A DNA stretch of 64,000 nucleotides from BOG-994 sp049514215 (GTDB lineage Bacteria > Pseudomonadota > Gammaproteobacteria > Burkholderiales > Burkholderiaceae_D): contig JBEKVI010000001.1 in assembly GCA_049514215.1 (NCBI GenBank), positions 1 through 64,000 on the forward strand, written 5' to 3'. This document shows, in pieces, positions 35,900 through 42,456 of this stretch. Each line of letters begins with the position of its first letter. Position 1 is the stretch's first letter. The position numbers and the translations under genes were made by a program. Under the pieces are notes generated by a model. It made no database searches and was not told the DNA's origin. It saw nothing but the letters and a program-made list of their open reading frames with translations.

Positions 35900-36217
35900 T
35901 CAAAGCGGCGAAAAAGGCACCGATCGAAGGATCTTGTTTTCCTGATGCTGGACGTTTCCGGCCAGAGCGCTTTTCTGGCGATAGGCGATCCACTCGGGAT
36001 CGGCCTCGAGCGCTGCGCGCCGCTGTTCCCGGTCCGCCATATTTTCGTATCCCCAGAGATGCACGACCTGGTTCTGTGTGCCGATCTCGGTCACGAAATA
36101 GCCGATGAGATTGGGTTGATGGCGACGCTGCACGGGCAGCCCCTCGGCTTCATATAGCGCCAAGAATGCGCGCAGGCGCCCGGGCACCATAGTGTAGGTC
36201 CGCAGATCAAAAATCAT
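35900..36217 (-). CDS. NIPSNAP family protein
   Basis: 105-residue NIPSNAP-type dimeric alpha/beta-barrel protein: MIFDLRTYTMVPGRLRAFL opening, LIGYFVTEIGTQNQVVHLWGYENMADRE, and ALEADPEWIAY ending. GGAGGAGA ribosome site just upstream. NIPSNAP proteins often sit in catabolic operons for organic acids, with unknown biochemical role. In this cluster it lies between an SDR and the TRAP permease. Confidence 0.88.
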   Translation of the reverse strand: MIFDLRTYTMVPGRLRAFLALYEAEGLPVQRRHQPNLIGYFVTEIGTQNQVVHLWGYENMADREQRRAALEADPEWIAYRQKSALAGNVQHQENKILRSVPFSPL

Positions 36218-36321
36218 GAGAGGTCTCCTCCATTTCGTCTGTCATCCTCGCGTCGACGCGCCTGGTTCCCGGTGAGCCGTCCGAGCGTTCCTAGGAGAGG
36301 GCGACGGCTCCGTCGGAAGCG

Positions 36322-37134
36322 CTAAATCGGTGGCCGGTATCGTCCGTCGATGGCTGTCCATCCGCCGTCAGCGATCAGGGTCGTGCCGGTGACGTAGCTG
36401 CTCGCATCTGACGCCAGAAAGACGATCGGGCCGGCCATCTCCGAGGCTGCGGCCCAGCGATTGAGTGCGGTGCGGCTACGCAGCGCCTCATTCCACTCGG
36501 GATTTTCGCGAATCACCCGATTGATCGGGGTCGCAACGATGCTTGGAGCCAGCGCGTTGACGCGTACCCCGAAATCGGCCAGTTCGCTCGCCAATCCTTT
36601 GACCATGAGCGAGATGGCAGCCTTCGTCGAACCGTAGATGCTTTGGCCAGGCTCAACGGTCGTGCCGCGCATCGATGACATGAGGACGATGGAGCCGCTC
36701 CTTTGGGCCATCATGGGCTTGCTGACCGCTCGCGCGAGCCGGAAGGAGCCCTTCAGATTCAACTCGATAACCTGGTCGAATTCTTCGTCCGAATAATCGG
36801 CGAGCCGTTTGCGGATGTTGATGGCCGGCATCGCCAAGAGAATGTCGATGCGTCCGTGCCGATGCAGGGTCTGCCCGACCAAGTCCTCGACGCTCGTGGT
36901 CTGACGGACATCGACCTCGATGCTCTCAGCGCGTCCGCCCCGGTCCAGAATGGTCCCAACGGTCTGCTTTGCCGCCTCAAGATGAAGGTCCGAGGCGATC
37001 ACGAGGGCACCGAAGGCCGCCAGAGCGATCGCGGCCGCCTGACCAATCCCGGAGCCCGCGCCGACGACGAGCGCGACGCGGTCCGCTAGATCGAATAGGC
37101 GCCCGTAGTCGGGATGCGCGTCGGTCATCGCCAT
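36322..37134 (-). CDS. SDR-family oxidoreductase (paralogue 2)
   Basis: 270-residue classical SDR, paralogue of the gene at 32028-32843. Cofactor loop VGAGSGIGQ, Asp in IASDLH (NAD-type), catalytic Ser in VLMSSMRGT, YGSTK as YxxxK, and AMPAIN in place of NNAG. The C-terminus ASDASSYVTGTTLIADGGWT matches the paralogue closely. The start at 37134 is favoured by GGTGGAGA six bases upstream; the frame opens at GTG 37146. First gene of the TRAP operon, divergent from the FadR-type regulator. Confidence 0.87.
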   Translation of the reverse strand: MAMTDAHPDYGRLFDLADRVALVVGAGSGIGQAAAIALAAFGALVIASDLHLEAAKQTVGTILDRGGRAESIEVDVRQTTSVEDLVGQTLHRHGRIDILLAMPAINIRKRLADYSDEEFDQVIELNLKGSFRLARAVSKPMMAQRSGSIVLMSSMRGTTVEPGQSIYGSTKAAISLMVKGLASELADFGVRVNALAPSIVATPINRVIRENPEWNEALRSRTALNRWAAASEMAGPIVFLASDASSYVTGTTLIADGGWTAIDGRYRPPI

Positions 37135-37181
37135 CTCTGTCTCCACCGGGTACGGCTGGGCCTTCGAGGCCGCATTGTAAG

Positions 37182-37192
37182 TTGTCGTACCA
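37182..37192. promoter_or_regulatory. FadR-subfamily operator (TNGTNNNACNA)
   Basis: TTGTCGTACCA is an exact match to the TNGTNNNACNA consensus known for FadR-subfamily GntR regulators. It sits in the 137 bp divergent region between SDR paralogue 2 and a FadR-type regulator gene, flanked by GTAAG (37177-37181) and CTTAC (37208-37212) inverted arms. Binding there could control both directions. Confidence 0.6.
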
Positions 37193-37271
37193 ATTCCGTA
37201 TGATATCTTACTGTCAGGCGTTCACGGCGCGCAATTCCAAGACGAGCTCTGGTTAGAAATTGACGCACCTC

Positions 37272-38000
37272 ATGTCGACGATACCCATTGAAGACCGGCC
37301 GCGCGGCAGCCTGACTTCTCAGGTCCTTCGCGATCTTTCGGGTCGCATCGAGCGCGGCGAACTTAAGCCAGGCGACCGCCTGCCCACAGAGCGCGAACTC
37401 ATGGCGGCCTACCGTGTGAGCCGCACCGTGGTCCGGGAAGCCATCTCGAGCCTGCGGGCCTCCGGCCGGATCGAGACACAGCAGGGGCGCGGAGGCTTTG
37501 TCCTGCCGGCGCCGGTCTCGCTTCCTTATGCGCTAGGTGCCCTGGATCGCGCCACGATCTCAGATGTGCTGCAGATCATCGATCTTCGCATCGGATTGGA
37601 ATCCGAGGCGGCCGCATTGGCCGCGCAGCGGCACACTCGCGCTCAACTGGACGACATCCACGCAGCGCTGCGCTCGCTCGAGGCGGAGATTGGCTCGGCG
37701 GACACATCGGTGCAGTCGGACATCCAATTTCATCTCAAGATTGTCCAGGCCACGGGTAACCCCTACTTCACCGATCTGTTTGTCCAGTTGGCACCGCTAC
37801 TGATCCCGAGGGCGCGGGTCGATCTGTTCAAGGCCGATCGCCGCGCCAAAATACGCTATCTCCAGCGTATTCAGGGCGAACACGAGCAGCTCTATGAGGC
37901 CATCGCACGACGCGATGTGGATGCGGCCCGAGCTGCGGTGCGCCTGCACCTATCCAATAGTCGGGAACGTTTGCGCTCTGCGCTTGAGCACACAGGCTAA
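37272..38000 (+). CDS. GntR-family regulator, FadR subfamily (FCD domain)
   Basis: 242-residue transcription factor: N-terminal winged helix (LKPGDRLPTERELMAAYRVS; RTVVREAISSLRASG) and C-terminal FCD effector domain (IIDLRIGLESEAAALAA; DIQFHLKIVQATGNPYF; HEQLYEAIARRDVDAARAAVRLHL) with the Asp/His residues that usually hold a metal for carboxylate binding. Probably the local regulator of the divergent TRAP/SDR operon, with an imported organic acid or its product as effector. The start is ATG 37272 (or TTG 37260); no strong RBS. Confidence 0.88.
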   Translation: MSTIPIEDRPRGSLTSQVLRDLSGRIERGELKPGDRLPTERELMAAYRVSRTVVREAISSLRASGRIETQQGRGGFVLPAPVSLPYALGALDRATISDVLQIIDLRIGLESEAAALAAQRHTRAQLDDIHAALRSLEAEIGSADTSVQSDIQFHLKIVQATGNPYFTDLFVQLAPLLIPRARVDLFKADRRAKIRYLQRIQGEHEQLYEAIARRDVDAARAAVRLHLSNSRERLRSALEHTG

Positions 38001-38018
38001 AAGGCGCCCGAAACAACG

Positions 38019-38032
38019 ACCGAGGCTTCGGT
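38019..38032. terminator. Short hairpin between convergent genes
   Basis: ACCGA-GGCT-TCGGT forms a 5-bp stem with a four-base loop, 19 bp past the regulator stop and 42 bp before the convergent LanC-like stop. No T-run on either side; weak candidate for a bidirectional terminator. Confidence 0.25.
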
Positions 38033-38073
38033 AGGGCTACGGACGAAGCTTTTCGCAGCGCAGCTCGCCGCGC

Positions 38074-39285
38074 CTAAGCCCTAAAGAAGACGTCCAGGCT
38101 CGGGAAAAGAGCCACACCCTGAATGCATTCCCACAGGAAGATCGCAAATCCCAGATCGCCCGTCCACAATGAAAAACGGCTTTGTCCATAACGGCTTCGG
38201 TCCGACTCGCATTGCGCGAGTCCGTGCATCGCGAAAGCGCGCGCCCGATCCAGCCACAGCGCATCCCTGGTCCGTCGATACAGCTTCAGCAAGGCCAAGC
38301 CGTTGCCACCGGTGCCATGACATAGACCTGCGCCCTTCACCAGTGGACCCGCCTGCCAGATGGCCTGGCCAGCGCCCACCAAGATCGCGTCGAGCGCCGC
38401 CGTGGGCAGGTCATTGAGGCAGATGACGAATCCGGGCGCTCCGTGGCAGTACTGCATCAAGAGCCTCACCGGCCGGTCCTCGGGCGCCAGGAGAACCGGG
38501 GCCCAGTTGACCCCTCCGGGCTCGCGAATCGCCGTACGCGAGACGGTTGTGACGATGCACTGCTCCCAAAGCTCCCACTCTTTTTCGGGGAGCAGACCGC
38601 GCCCCCGAATGACAATCCCCGCGGTAGCGGCGAAGCCGTGTCCTCCTCCCAGGTAACTGCTCTGCCTTCCGTACATGTCCTGAGTCCAGTAGTGGCACTC
38701 GAACTCCGGCGACCAGATCAACTGTGACCACAATTTACGTGCGGTCAGACGAAAAAGGTCGGCAAAGCGGTCGGATCCGGTGGCCTCGAACATGAAGAGC
38801 GCCGCCAGGAGCGTTCCCGGCGAGCCCCAAAGCAGCTCGCGCGTCGGATTCTCGAGGTTGGATTCGATCGCCGCGCAAAGCAGGTCTTCCGTCGTTTTGC
38901 TCGGGTTCAAACCGTAATCGAGCAGCAAGATCCCCGGGTCCCCCATGAGATAGGAGGAGAACTCCGAGCTGCCAAATGAGGTCAGCCAGCGGCGATTGCG
39001 AGCCAATAACCCCTTGACGGTGTCCCCGTAGCGGCGCCTCAGAGTAACGGCGCCGATCGACTCGAGATAGTGCAGCGCCCAGATGACTCCGCAAGCGCCA
39101 AAATAAAGCGAATAGTTCGGCTGCGTGTCGCCGTCGTCGGCATCGAGCGGGTGCATGGGCCAATCGTGTTCGGCCGAGAAGGACGCTTCCGTTTCCTCGA
39201 CGATTTGCCGTATTGCCGAGCGCGCGCGCTCCTCGTCCCAGCTGATTTCGCTGAGCAATTCATGGCGCGCGGGTTCGTGCAGCAT
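38074..39285 (-). CDS. Stand-alone LanC-like protein
   Basis: 403-residue member of the lanthionine synthetase C-like (alpha/alpha toroid) family. Seven-repeat landmarks: SLYFGACGVIWALHYLES, LMGDPGILLLDYG, LLWGSPGTLLAALFM, YLGGGHGFAATAG, MQYCHGAPGFVI, GLCHGTGGNGLALL and SLWTGDLGFAIFLWECIQ. The zinc ligands (Cys of QYCHGAPG; Cys-His of GLCHGTGG) are present, and CHGAPG/CHGTxGN is closer to eukaryotic LANCL proteins than to lantibiotic LanC. No LanB/LanM, precursor peptide or exporter lies nearby, so classical lantibiotic synthesis is unlikely. LANCL-type glutathione addition to dehydroamino acids is a possible role, only by analogy. Confidence 0.85.
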   Translation of the reverse strand: MLHEPARHELLSEISWDEERARSAIRQIVEETEASFSAEHDWPMHPLDADDGDTQPNYSLYFGACGVIWALHYLESIGAVTLRRRYGDTVKGLLARNRRWLTSFGSSEFSSYLMGDPGILLLDYGLNPSKTTEDLLCAAIESNLENPTRELLWGSPGTLLAALFMFEATGSDRFADLFRLTARKLWSQLIWSPEFECHYWTQDMYGRQSSYLGGGHGFAATAGIVIRGRGLLPEKEWELWEQCIVTTVSRTAIREPGGVNWAPVLLAPEDRPVRLLMQYCHGAPGFVICLNDLPTAALDAILVGAGQAIWQAGPLVKGAGLCHGTGGNGLALLKLYRRTRDALWLDRARAFAMHGLAQCESDRSRYGQSRFSLWTGDLGFAIFLWECIQGVALFPSLDVFFRA

Positions 39286-39383
39286 GGTCTTATACCGGCC
39301 CTAGCGGGAGGCCGTGTAGGAAAGCGCAATGGTTGAGGCGGCGCCGAGTCCCATCGACCCCCGTCACATACCCCACTCGCACT

Positions 39384-39770
39384 TCAGGGTCGATTCTCGG
39401 CCTCGCGGAAATCCCCTTCGCGAATGACTTCACGCGCGATGACGCGAAGAAGCAAGACGACTGCGACGGTAATCACACCCAAAGTGTAGGCCAGAGTGCG
39501 GCCATGCCAAAGGCCTGTGAACCAGTCGTTGAATTGCGCAATGAGCAGACCCATCTTTCCGCCCATGCGTTCGACCTCGAATTGGTAGCGGCGATCATCG
39601 CTCGTGGTCACGGGATAGGAGACTCCGTTGATGATCTGGTAACCGAGGATGTTGGCATCGGTCGGCTCACGCGTTAAATAGACCAGAGCCGCCGCGCAGA
39701 CGCCGATCGCCAATACGATCATAGAGGCCAACCGAAGGCGCTCCCCCACCTTCAGATAGATACTGCGCAT
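39384..39770 (-). CDS. Two-TM membrane protein, unknown
   Basis: 128-residue protein I do not recognise. A hydrophobic helix at about residues 15-34 (ASMIVLAIGVCAAALVYL) and another at about 92-110 (LAYTLGVITVAVVLLLRV) flank a roughly 55-residue mainly polar loop (EPTDANILGYQIINGVSYP...). The loop is probably periplasmic. Downstream of a 222 bp gap and upstream of the LanC-like gene, 98 bp apart; co-transcription is possible. Native base composition. Confidence 0.6.
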   Translation of the reverse strand: MRSIYLKVGERLRLASMIVLAIGVCAAALVYLTREPTDANILGYQIINGVSYPVTTSDDRRYQFEVERMGGKMGLLIAQFNDWFTGLWHGRTLAYTLGVITVAVVLLLRVIAREVIREGDFREAENRP

Positions 39771-39948
39771 GTCGCACTCAAAGCCGGCCCGAATGGAAAA
39801 GTAACGGGATTCACGGCTCCAACCTTACCATGGCTCTCCCGGGCAAAACTTCGCAAGCCAGGAGCAGGGAAGGTCGTATCCGGAGCCATCGCCCTCGGGC
39901 CCAACCCAGCCGTGGTACCGCGTGGTCCCCGTCCCCTGTGGATCCCCC

Positions 39949-39970
39949 GGCCGATCGCTACCGATCGGCC
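39949..39970 (-). terminator. Hairpin downstream of the DUF1328 gene
   Basis: GGCCGATCG (39949-39957) and CGATCGGCC (39962-39970) form a perfect 9-bp stem with a CTAC loop, 22 bp past the DUF1328 stop. A second hairpin, GTTAGC-GCAA-GCTAAC (39982-39997), overlaps that stop codon. Neither is followed by a clear T-run, but their position suggests transcript-end structures. Confidence 0.45.
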
Positions 39971-39992
39971 CGCGCGTGCACGTTAGCGCAAG

Positions 39993-40157
39993 CTAACCCC
40001 TTCTGATTACGCCGGCGATGAGCGATACCAGGAATAGAACCAGGAAAATGAAAAACAGGACCTTTGCGATTTCGACTGCGCCAGCGGCGATACCGCCGAA
40101 GCCAAATACCGCCGCAATGAGGGCGATAATGAAGAACACGACCGCGTAGTGCAACAT
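39993..40157 (-). CDS. DUF1328 (UPF0391/YtjA-like) small membrane protein
   Basis: 54-residue protein read from the sequence, MLHYAVVFFIIALIAAVFG at the N-terminus and IAKVLFFIFLVLFLVSL in the second half, ending VIRRG. Two hydrophobic helices separated by a Gly-rich turn (GFGGIAAGAVE) are diagnostic of the DUF1328/YtjA family of small inner-membrane proteins. The start at 40157 has GGAGG upstream (GGAGGATCCC). Function unknown; homologues are often stress-linked. It is a monocistronic-looking gene with a hairpin pair after the stop. Confidence 0.85.
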   Translation of the reverse strand: MLHYAVVFFIIALIAAVFGFGGIAAGAVEIAKVLFFIFLVLFLVSLIAGVIRRG

Positions 40158-40414
40158 GGGATCCTCCGTAGGATAGAGATGGACTCACCGTTTCGCCGGC
40201 AGTAGGGGCCTGCGGAAAAGGTCTCTGCGCAGACACAGAGCAGCCGCTGTGCCCGGTCCTGTGCACTAACCCAACGTGTGGGAGTGCGGAGAATTCCGAG
40301 AAGCATGCTCCGAACGCGCGACTCCTGTAAAAATTACAGGAACCGTGCGTCTGCGCTCCCATCATCCGCGTTGGCTTCGCGCGAAAGTCGCAGTGCGCCT
40401 CAAAGCCGATGGGA
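40158..40414. other. Intergenic region between speD-like and DUF1328 genes
   Basis: 257 bp holding the DUF1328 promoter (transcribed leftward) and the end of the speD transcript. Contains the perfect inverted repeat at 40323-40341. No gene seen on either strand. Confidence 0.4.
40323..40341. promoter_or_regulatory. Perfect 8-bp inverted repeat, probable operator
   Basis: TCCTGTAA (40323-40330), AAA, TTACAGGA (40334-40341): exact arms with 3-base spacing, 19 bp overall, about 165 bp upstream of the DUF1328 start. Compact dyads of this size are typical of dimeric helix-turn-helix regulators. AT-rich centre and lack of a T-run argue against a terminator. Confidence 0.45.
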
Positions 40415-40810
40415 TTAGCCGGATTCGGACAGGGCTTGGGTTAATTCGACGGGAGATTCGCAGCCCCGCTGCATGACCCTCAGTTTTTGCGAGGTCGGCG
40501 CAAGTCCACGCACCAAGACTTCCAGCGCGCGAGCGGGCTTGGTGGCCCCGCACATGAAAATGTCGCTGGCAGCGAAGCCAGACTCGGGCCAGGTGTGCAC
40601 TGACAGATGCGATTCTGCAAGGAGCACGACCCCGGTGACGCCCAGCTCCGGTCCAAAGCTGTGAAAGCGACTGAAAAGGACCTGGGCGCCTGCGGCAACG
40701 GCCGCCTGGATCAGCAAGGCTTCCAATCGCGCGCCGTCTTTGAGTAGGGCCGGATTTACGCCGAAAAAATCGACCAGCCAATGGTTACCGCTGGGAAGAG
40801 CGGAGGTCAT
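40415..40810 (-). CDS. speD: SpeD-type pyruvoyl decarboxylase (AdoMet decarboxylase, class 1B)
   Basis: 131-residue proenzyme. The self-cleavage site is in LAESHLSVHTWPE: cutting before the Ser makes the pyruvoyl cofactor, and the His and Cys (DIFMCG) are the processing residues. Length and motif fit class 1B (SpeH-type). Expected product is decarboxylated AdoMet, the aminopropyl donor for the aminopropyltransferase encoded 3 kb away. Start: the ATG at 40810 overlaps the stop of the preceding 61-residue gene (ATGA), which fixes it over the longer open frame to 40840. Some SpeD homologues have become ornithine or arginine decarboxylases, so activity is not certain. Confidence 0.88.
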   Translation of the reverse strand: MTSALPSGNHWLVDFFGVNPALLKDGARLEALLIQAAVAAGAQVLFSRFHSFGPELGVTGVVLLAESHLSVHTWPESGFAASDIFMCGATKPARALEVLVRGLAPTSQKLRVMQRGCESPVELTQALSESG

Positions 40811-40992
40811 TTGTGCCCTCCCCCCGACGAGGTGGCCCAACCCCCACCGCTGTAACCCGGGCCCGTAAAGTAGTTATGCCAGGAGTTCCCTGTGCCACGA
40901 CCGGACCCGGCCTGTGCAGCCATGCCAGCCCAACTCATGACGGAAGAACCCAGCGCGACGATGAGTGCGTACATGAGAAATTTGCTCTTCAC
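40807..40992 (-). CDS. 61-residue membrane peptide, unknown
   Basis: Small protein between the DUF4178 gene and speD: VKSKFLMYALIVALGSSV, one transmembrane or signal-like helix, then a Gly/Ser/Trp-rich tail (GSGRGTGNSWHNYF, GPGYSGGGWATSSGGG, HK). The GTG start at 40992 overlaps the DUF4178 stop (GTGA), and its own stop overlaps the speD start (ATGA). These two overlaps are the main evidence that it is translated. The longer frame to 41133 lies wholly within the DUF4178 gene and is rejected. I know no function. Confidence 0.7.
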   Translation of the reverse strand: MKSKFLMYALIVALGSSVMSWAGMAAQAGSGRGTGNSWHNYFTGPGYSGGGWATSSGGGHK

Positions 40993-42440
40993 GATGTCGA
41001 GGAATCCATTCTGTCCAGAAGGACCGCGGGCAAGTAGATCGCCACGCAGGCGACGGCGACGTAGAGCAACGTGCGACTTGGGGAGAACAAGAGTGGAATG
41101 CCATTGATCACGGCGAGCATGATGAGGATCCATCGTGCGGTGTGGCGATAGCTCGGATGGGCCTGACGATCTGCGTGGATCGCTTCGCCAAACCAGGCGC
41201 GCACCTGATCAAGCGCGAGCGGTCGCGATCGTGACCAGGTCAATTCCTCGTGAGTCGCCTCGGCAGCCAAAGTGAGCTGGCCGTCCCGGAATTCGGCGAC
41301 CTGGGCGAGGTCCCCGATTGAGACGCGCCAATTAAACGCTCCCAGTGCATAGGTTACTCGCGCCGTATAGGACGCGAACCTGCGAAACGGACGGCCCTGG
41401 AAAATTGCCTCCTCCGGCGACGGCCAGTTAGGCCACTCGTCGAGTACGTCGCTGCGCTGCCAACCCTCCGCAGTTTCGATGAGCCAAATGAAACCCCGTC
41501 CCGTCGCGTAGAGCAAATACTCGTTCCATGACGAGTTTGCATCGCCCTGCTCCGTTCGCTGGAGGGCGCCCAAGACGGTATAGCGGGTCCCATCGATCAT
41601 GGCCGAAGCCCCGAGTTCAACGGTGAAGGGCGCCTCCCGAACTCGCGCTCCGGTGGCCAGGACGACGGCGACGGAGCTGGAGACATCGACCTGCGCGTGA
41701 CAGCTCGGGCAGATGAAATGGGAAGTCATTCCCGGCGAATAGCTGGCTGGACTACCGCATGCCGGACAAGCGAGCTGCTCGACTTTGCCCTTGAAGCGGC
41801 CCGCGGAGGACTCGATCGTCGCCTCGTCGCGTAACAGCTGCGCCTTCAGGTCGCCAAGCGTGACACTGCGTCCGACGTACACCTTAGCGCCCGGGCCGTC
41901 GGAATAGTCCAGGGTCATAAAGCGTGCGCCGCTACGAAAGTCGGCGACCTTGGCCTCCCAGCCCGGTCCGACCGTAACCGGGAGTTCCCCCTGGCCCGCG
42001 GTGCAACGTGCGCTGCGGACGTCCGAGGCGGTATAGGTCTCTCCCGCCAATCCCAGATTCAGGCCGGGGCGTATCTGCGCAAACTCCGGAAGGGATGCCG
42101 TTGAGGGCTTTTCGAAGGTGAAAGTGAACTGGCCCGAAGCGTCAGCGAGCCAGCCAGCGGTGGTATCGTCGAACAGCACGTACCATTCATTCCAGAACCC
42201 GTCGCTATAGCGCAGCTGGATGCGTCCGACCACCGCGAAGCTGCGTCCCTCGAAAACACCGGAGGTTCCGATCTGAATCGGCGAATAGTCCTCGAGCACC
42301 TCGGACATCTTGCCGAGATCCTTCACCGAAGCGGCGTCTTTCAGTACGGTCGTCTTGCAGTAAGCGCACACGGCCATGACCGAAGCCGCGGACTTGAATT
42401 CGACCGGCGCGCCGCAGCCGGGACAGCTGACCTGCTGCAT
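40989..42440 (-). CDS. DUF4178 protein with two zinc ribbons and C-terminal TM
   Basis: 483 residues. Two CxxC...CxxC zinc ribbons (CPGCGAPVEFK/CAYCK at the N-terminus; CPACGSPASYS/CPSCHAQ at about residue 225) each precede a DUF4178 beta-barrel-like repeat (GVFEGRSFAVVGRIQLRY...FWNEWYVLFDD; AMIDGTRYTVLGALQRTE...WNEYLLYATG). Two hydrophobic helices close the protein (WILIMLAVINGIPLLF; LLYVAVACVAIYLPAVLL), so it is membrane-tethered. Starts 16 bp after the SPFH gene and overlaps the next small gene by GTGA. DUF4178, DUF350 and polyamine enzymes often share neighbourhoods; the biochemical role is unknown. Confidence 0.88.
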   Translation of the reverse strand: MQQVSCPGCGAPVEFKSAASVMAVCAYCKTTVLKDAASVKDLGKMSEVLEDYSPIQIGTSGVFEGRSFAVVGRIQLRYSDGFWNEWYVLFDDTTAGWLADASGQFTFTFEKPSTASLPEFAQIRPGLNLGLAGETYTASDVRSARCTAGQGELPVTVGPGWEAKVADFRSGARFMTLDYSDGPGAKVYVGRSVTLGDLKAQLLRDEATIESSAGRFKGKVEQLACPACGSPASYSPGMTSHFICPSCHAQVDVSSSVAVVLATGARVREAPFTVELGASAMIDGTRYTVLGALQRTEQGDANSSWNEYLLYATGRGFIWLIETAEGWQRSDVLDEWPNWPSPEEAIFQGRPFRRFASYTARVTYALGAFNWRVSIGDLAQVAEFRDGQLTLAAEATHEELTWSRSRPLALDQVRAWFGEAIHADRQAHPSYRHTARWILIMLAVINGIPLLFSPSRTLLYVAVACVAIYLPAVLLDRMDSSTS

Positions 42441-42456
42441 CTGGTTCCTAGATCGA

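Noticed and set aside
35856..35993. N-terminal extension of the fused TRAP permease
   Set aside because: Would overlap the NIPSNAP gene by 94 bp; GGAGA plus ATG at 35855 fits the family start.
38074..39285. Lantibiotic biosynthesis cluster
   Set aside because: Only a LanC-like gene is present; no dehydratase, precursor peptide or exporter within 10 kb on either side.
40874..41133. Longer version of the 61-residue peptide and its antisense frames
   Set aside because: The upstream part lies wholly inside the DUF4178 gene; the GTGA overlap gives a better start at 40992.
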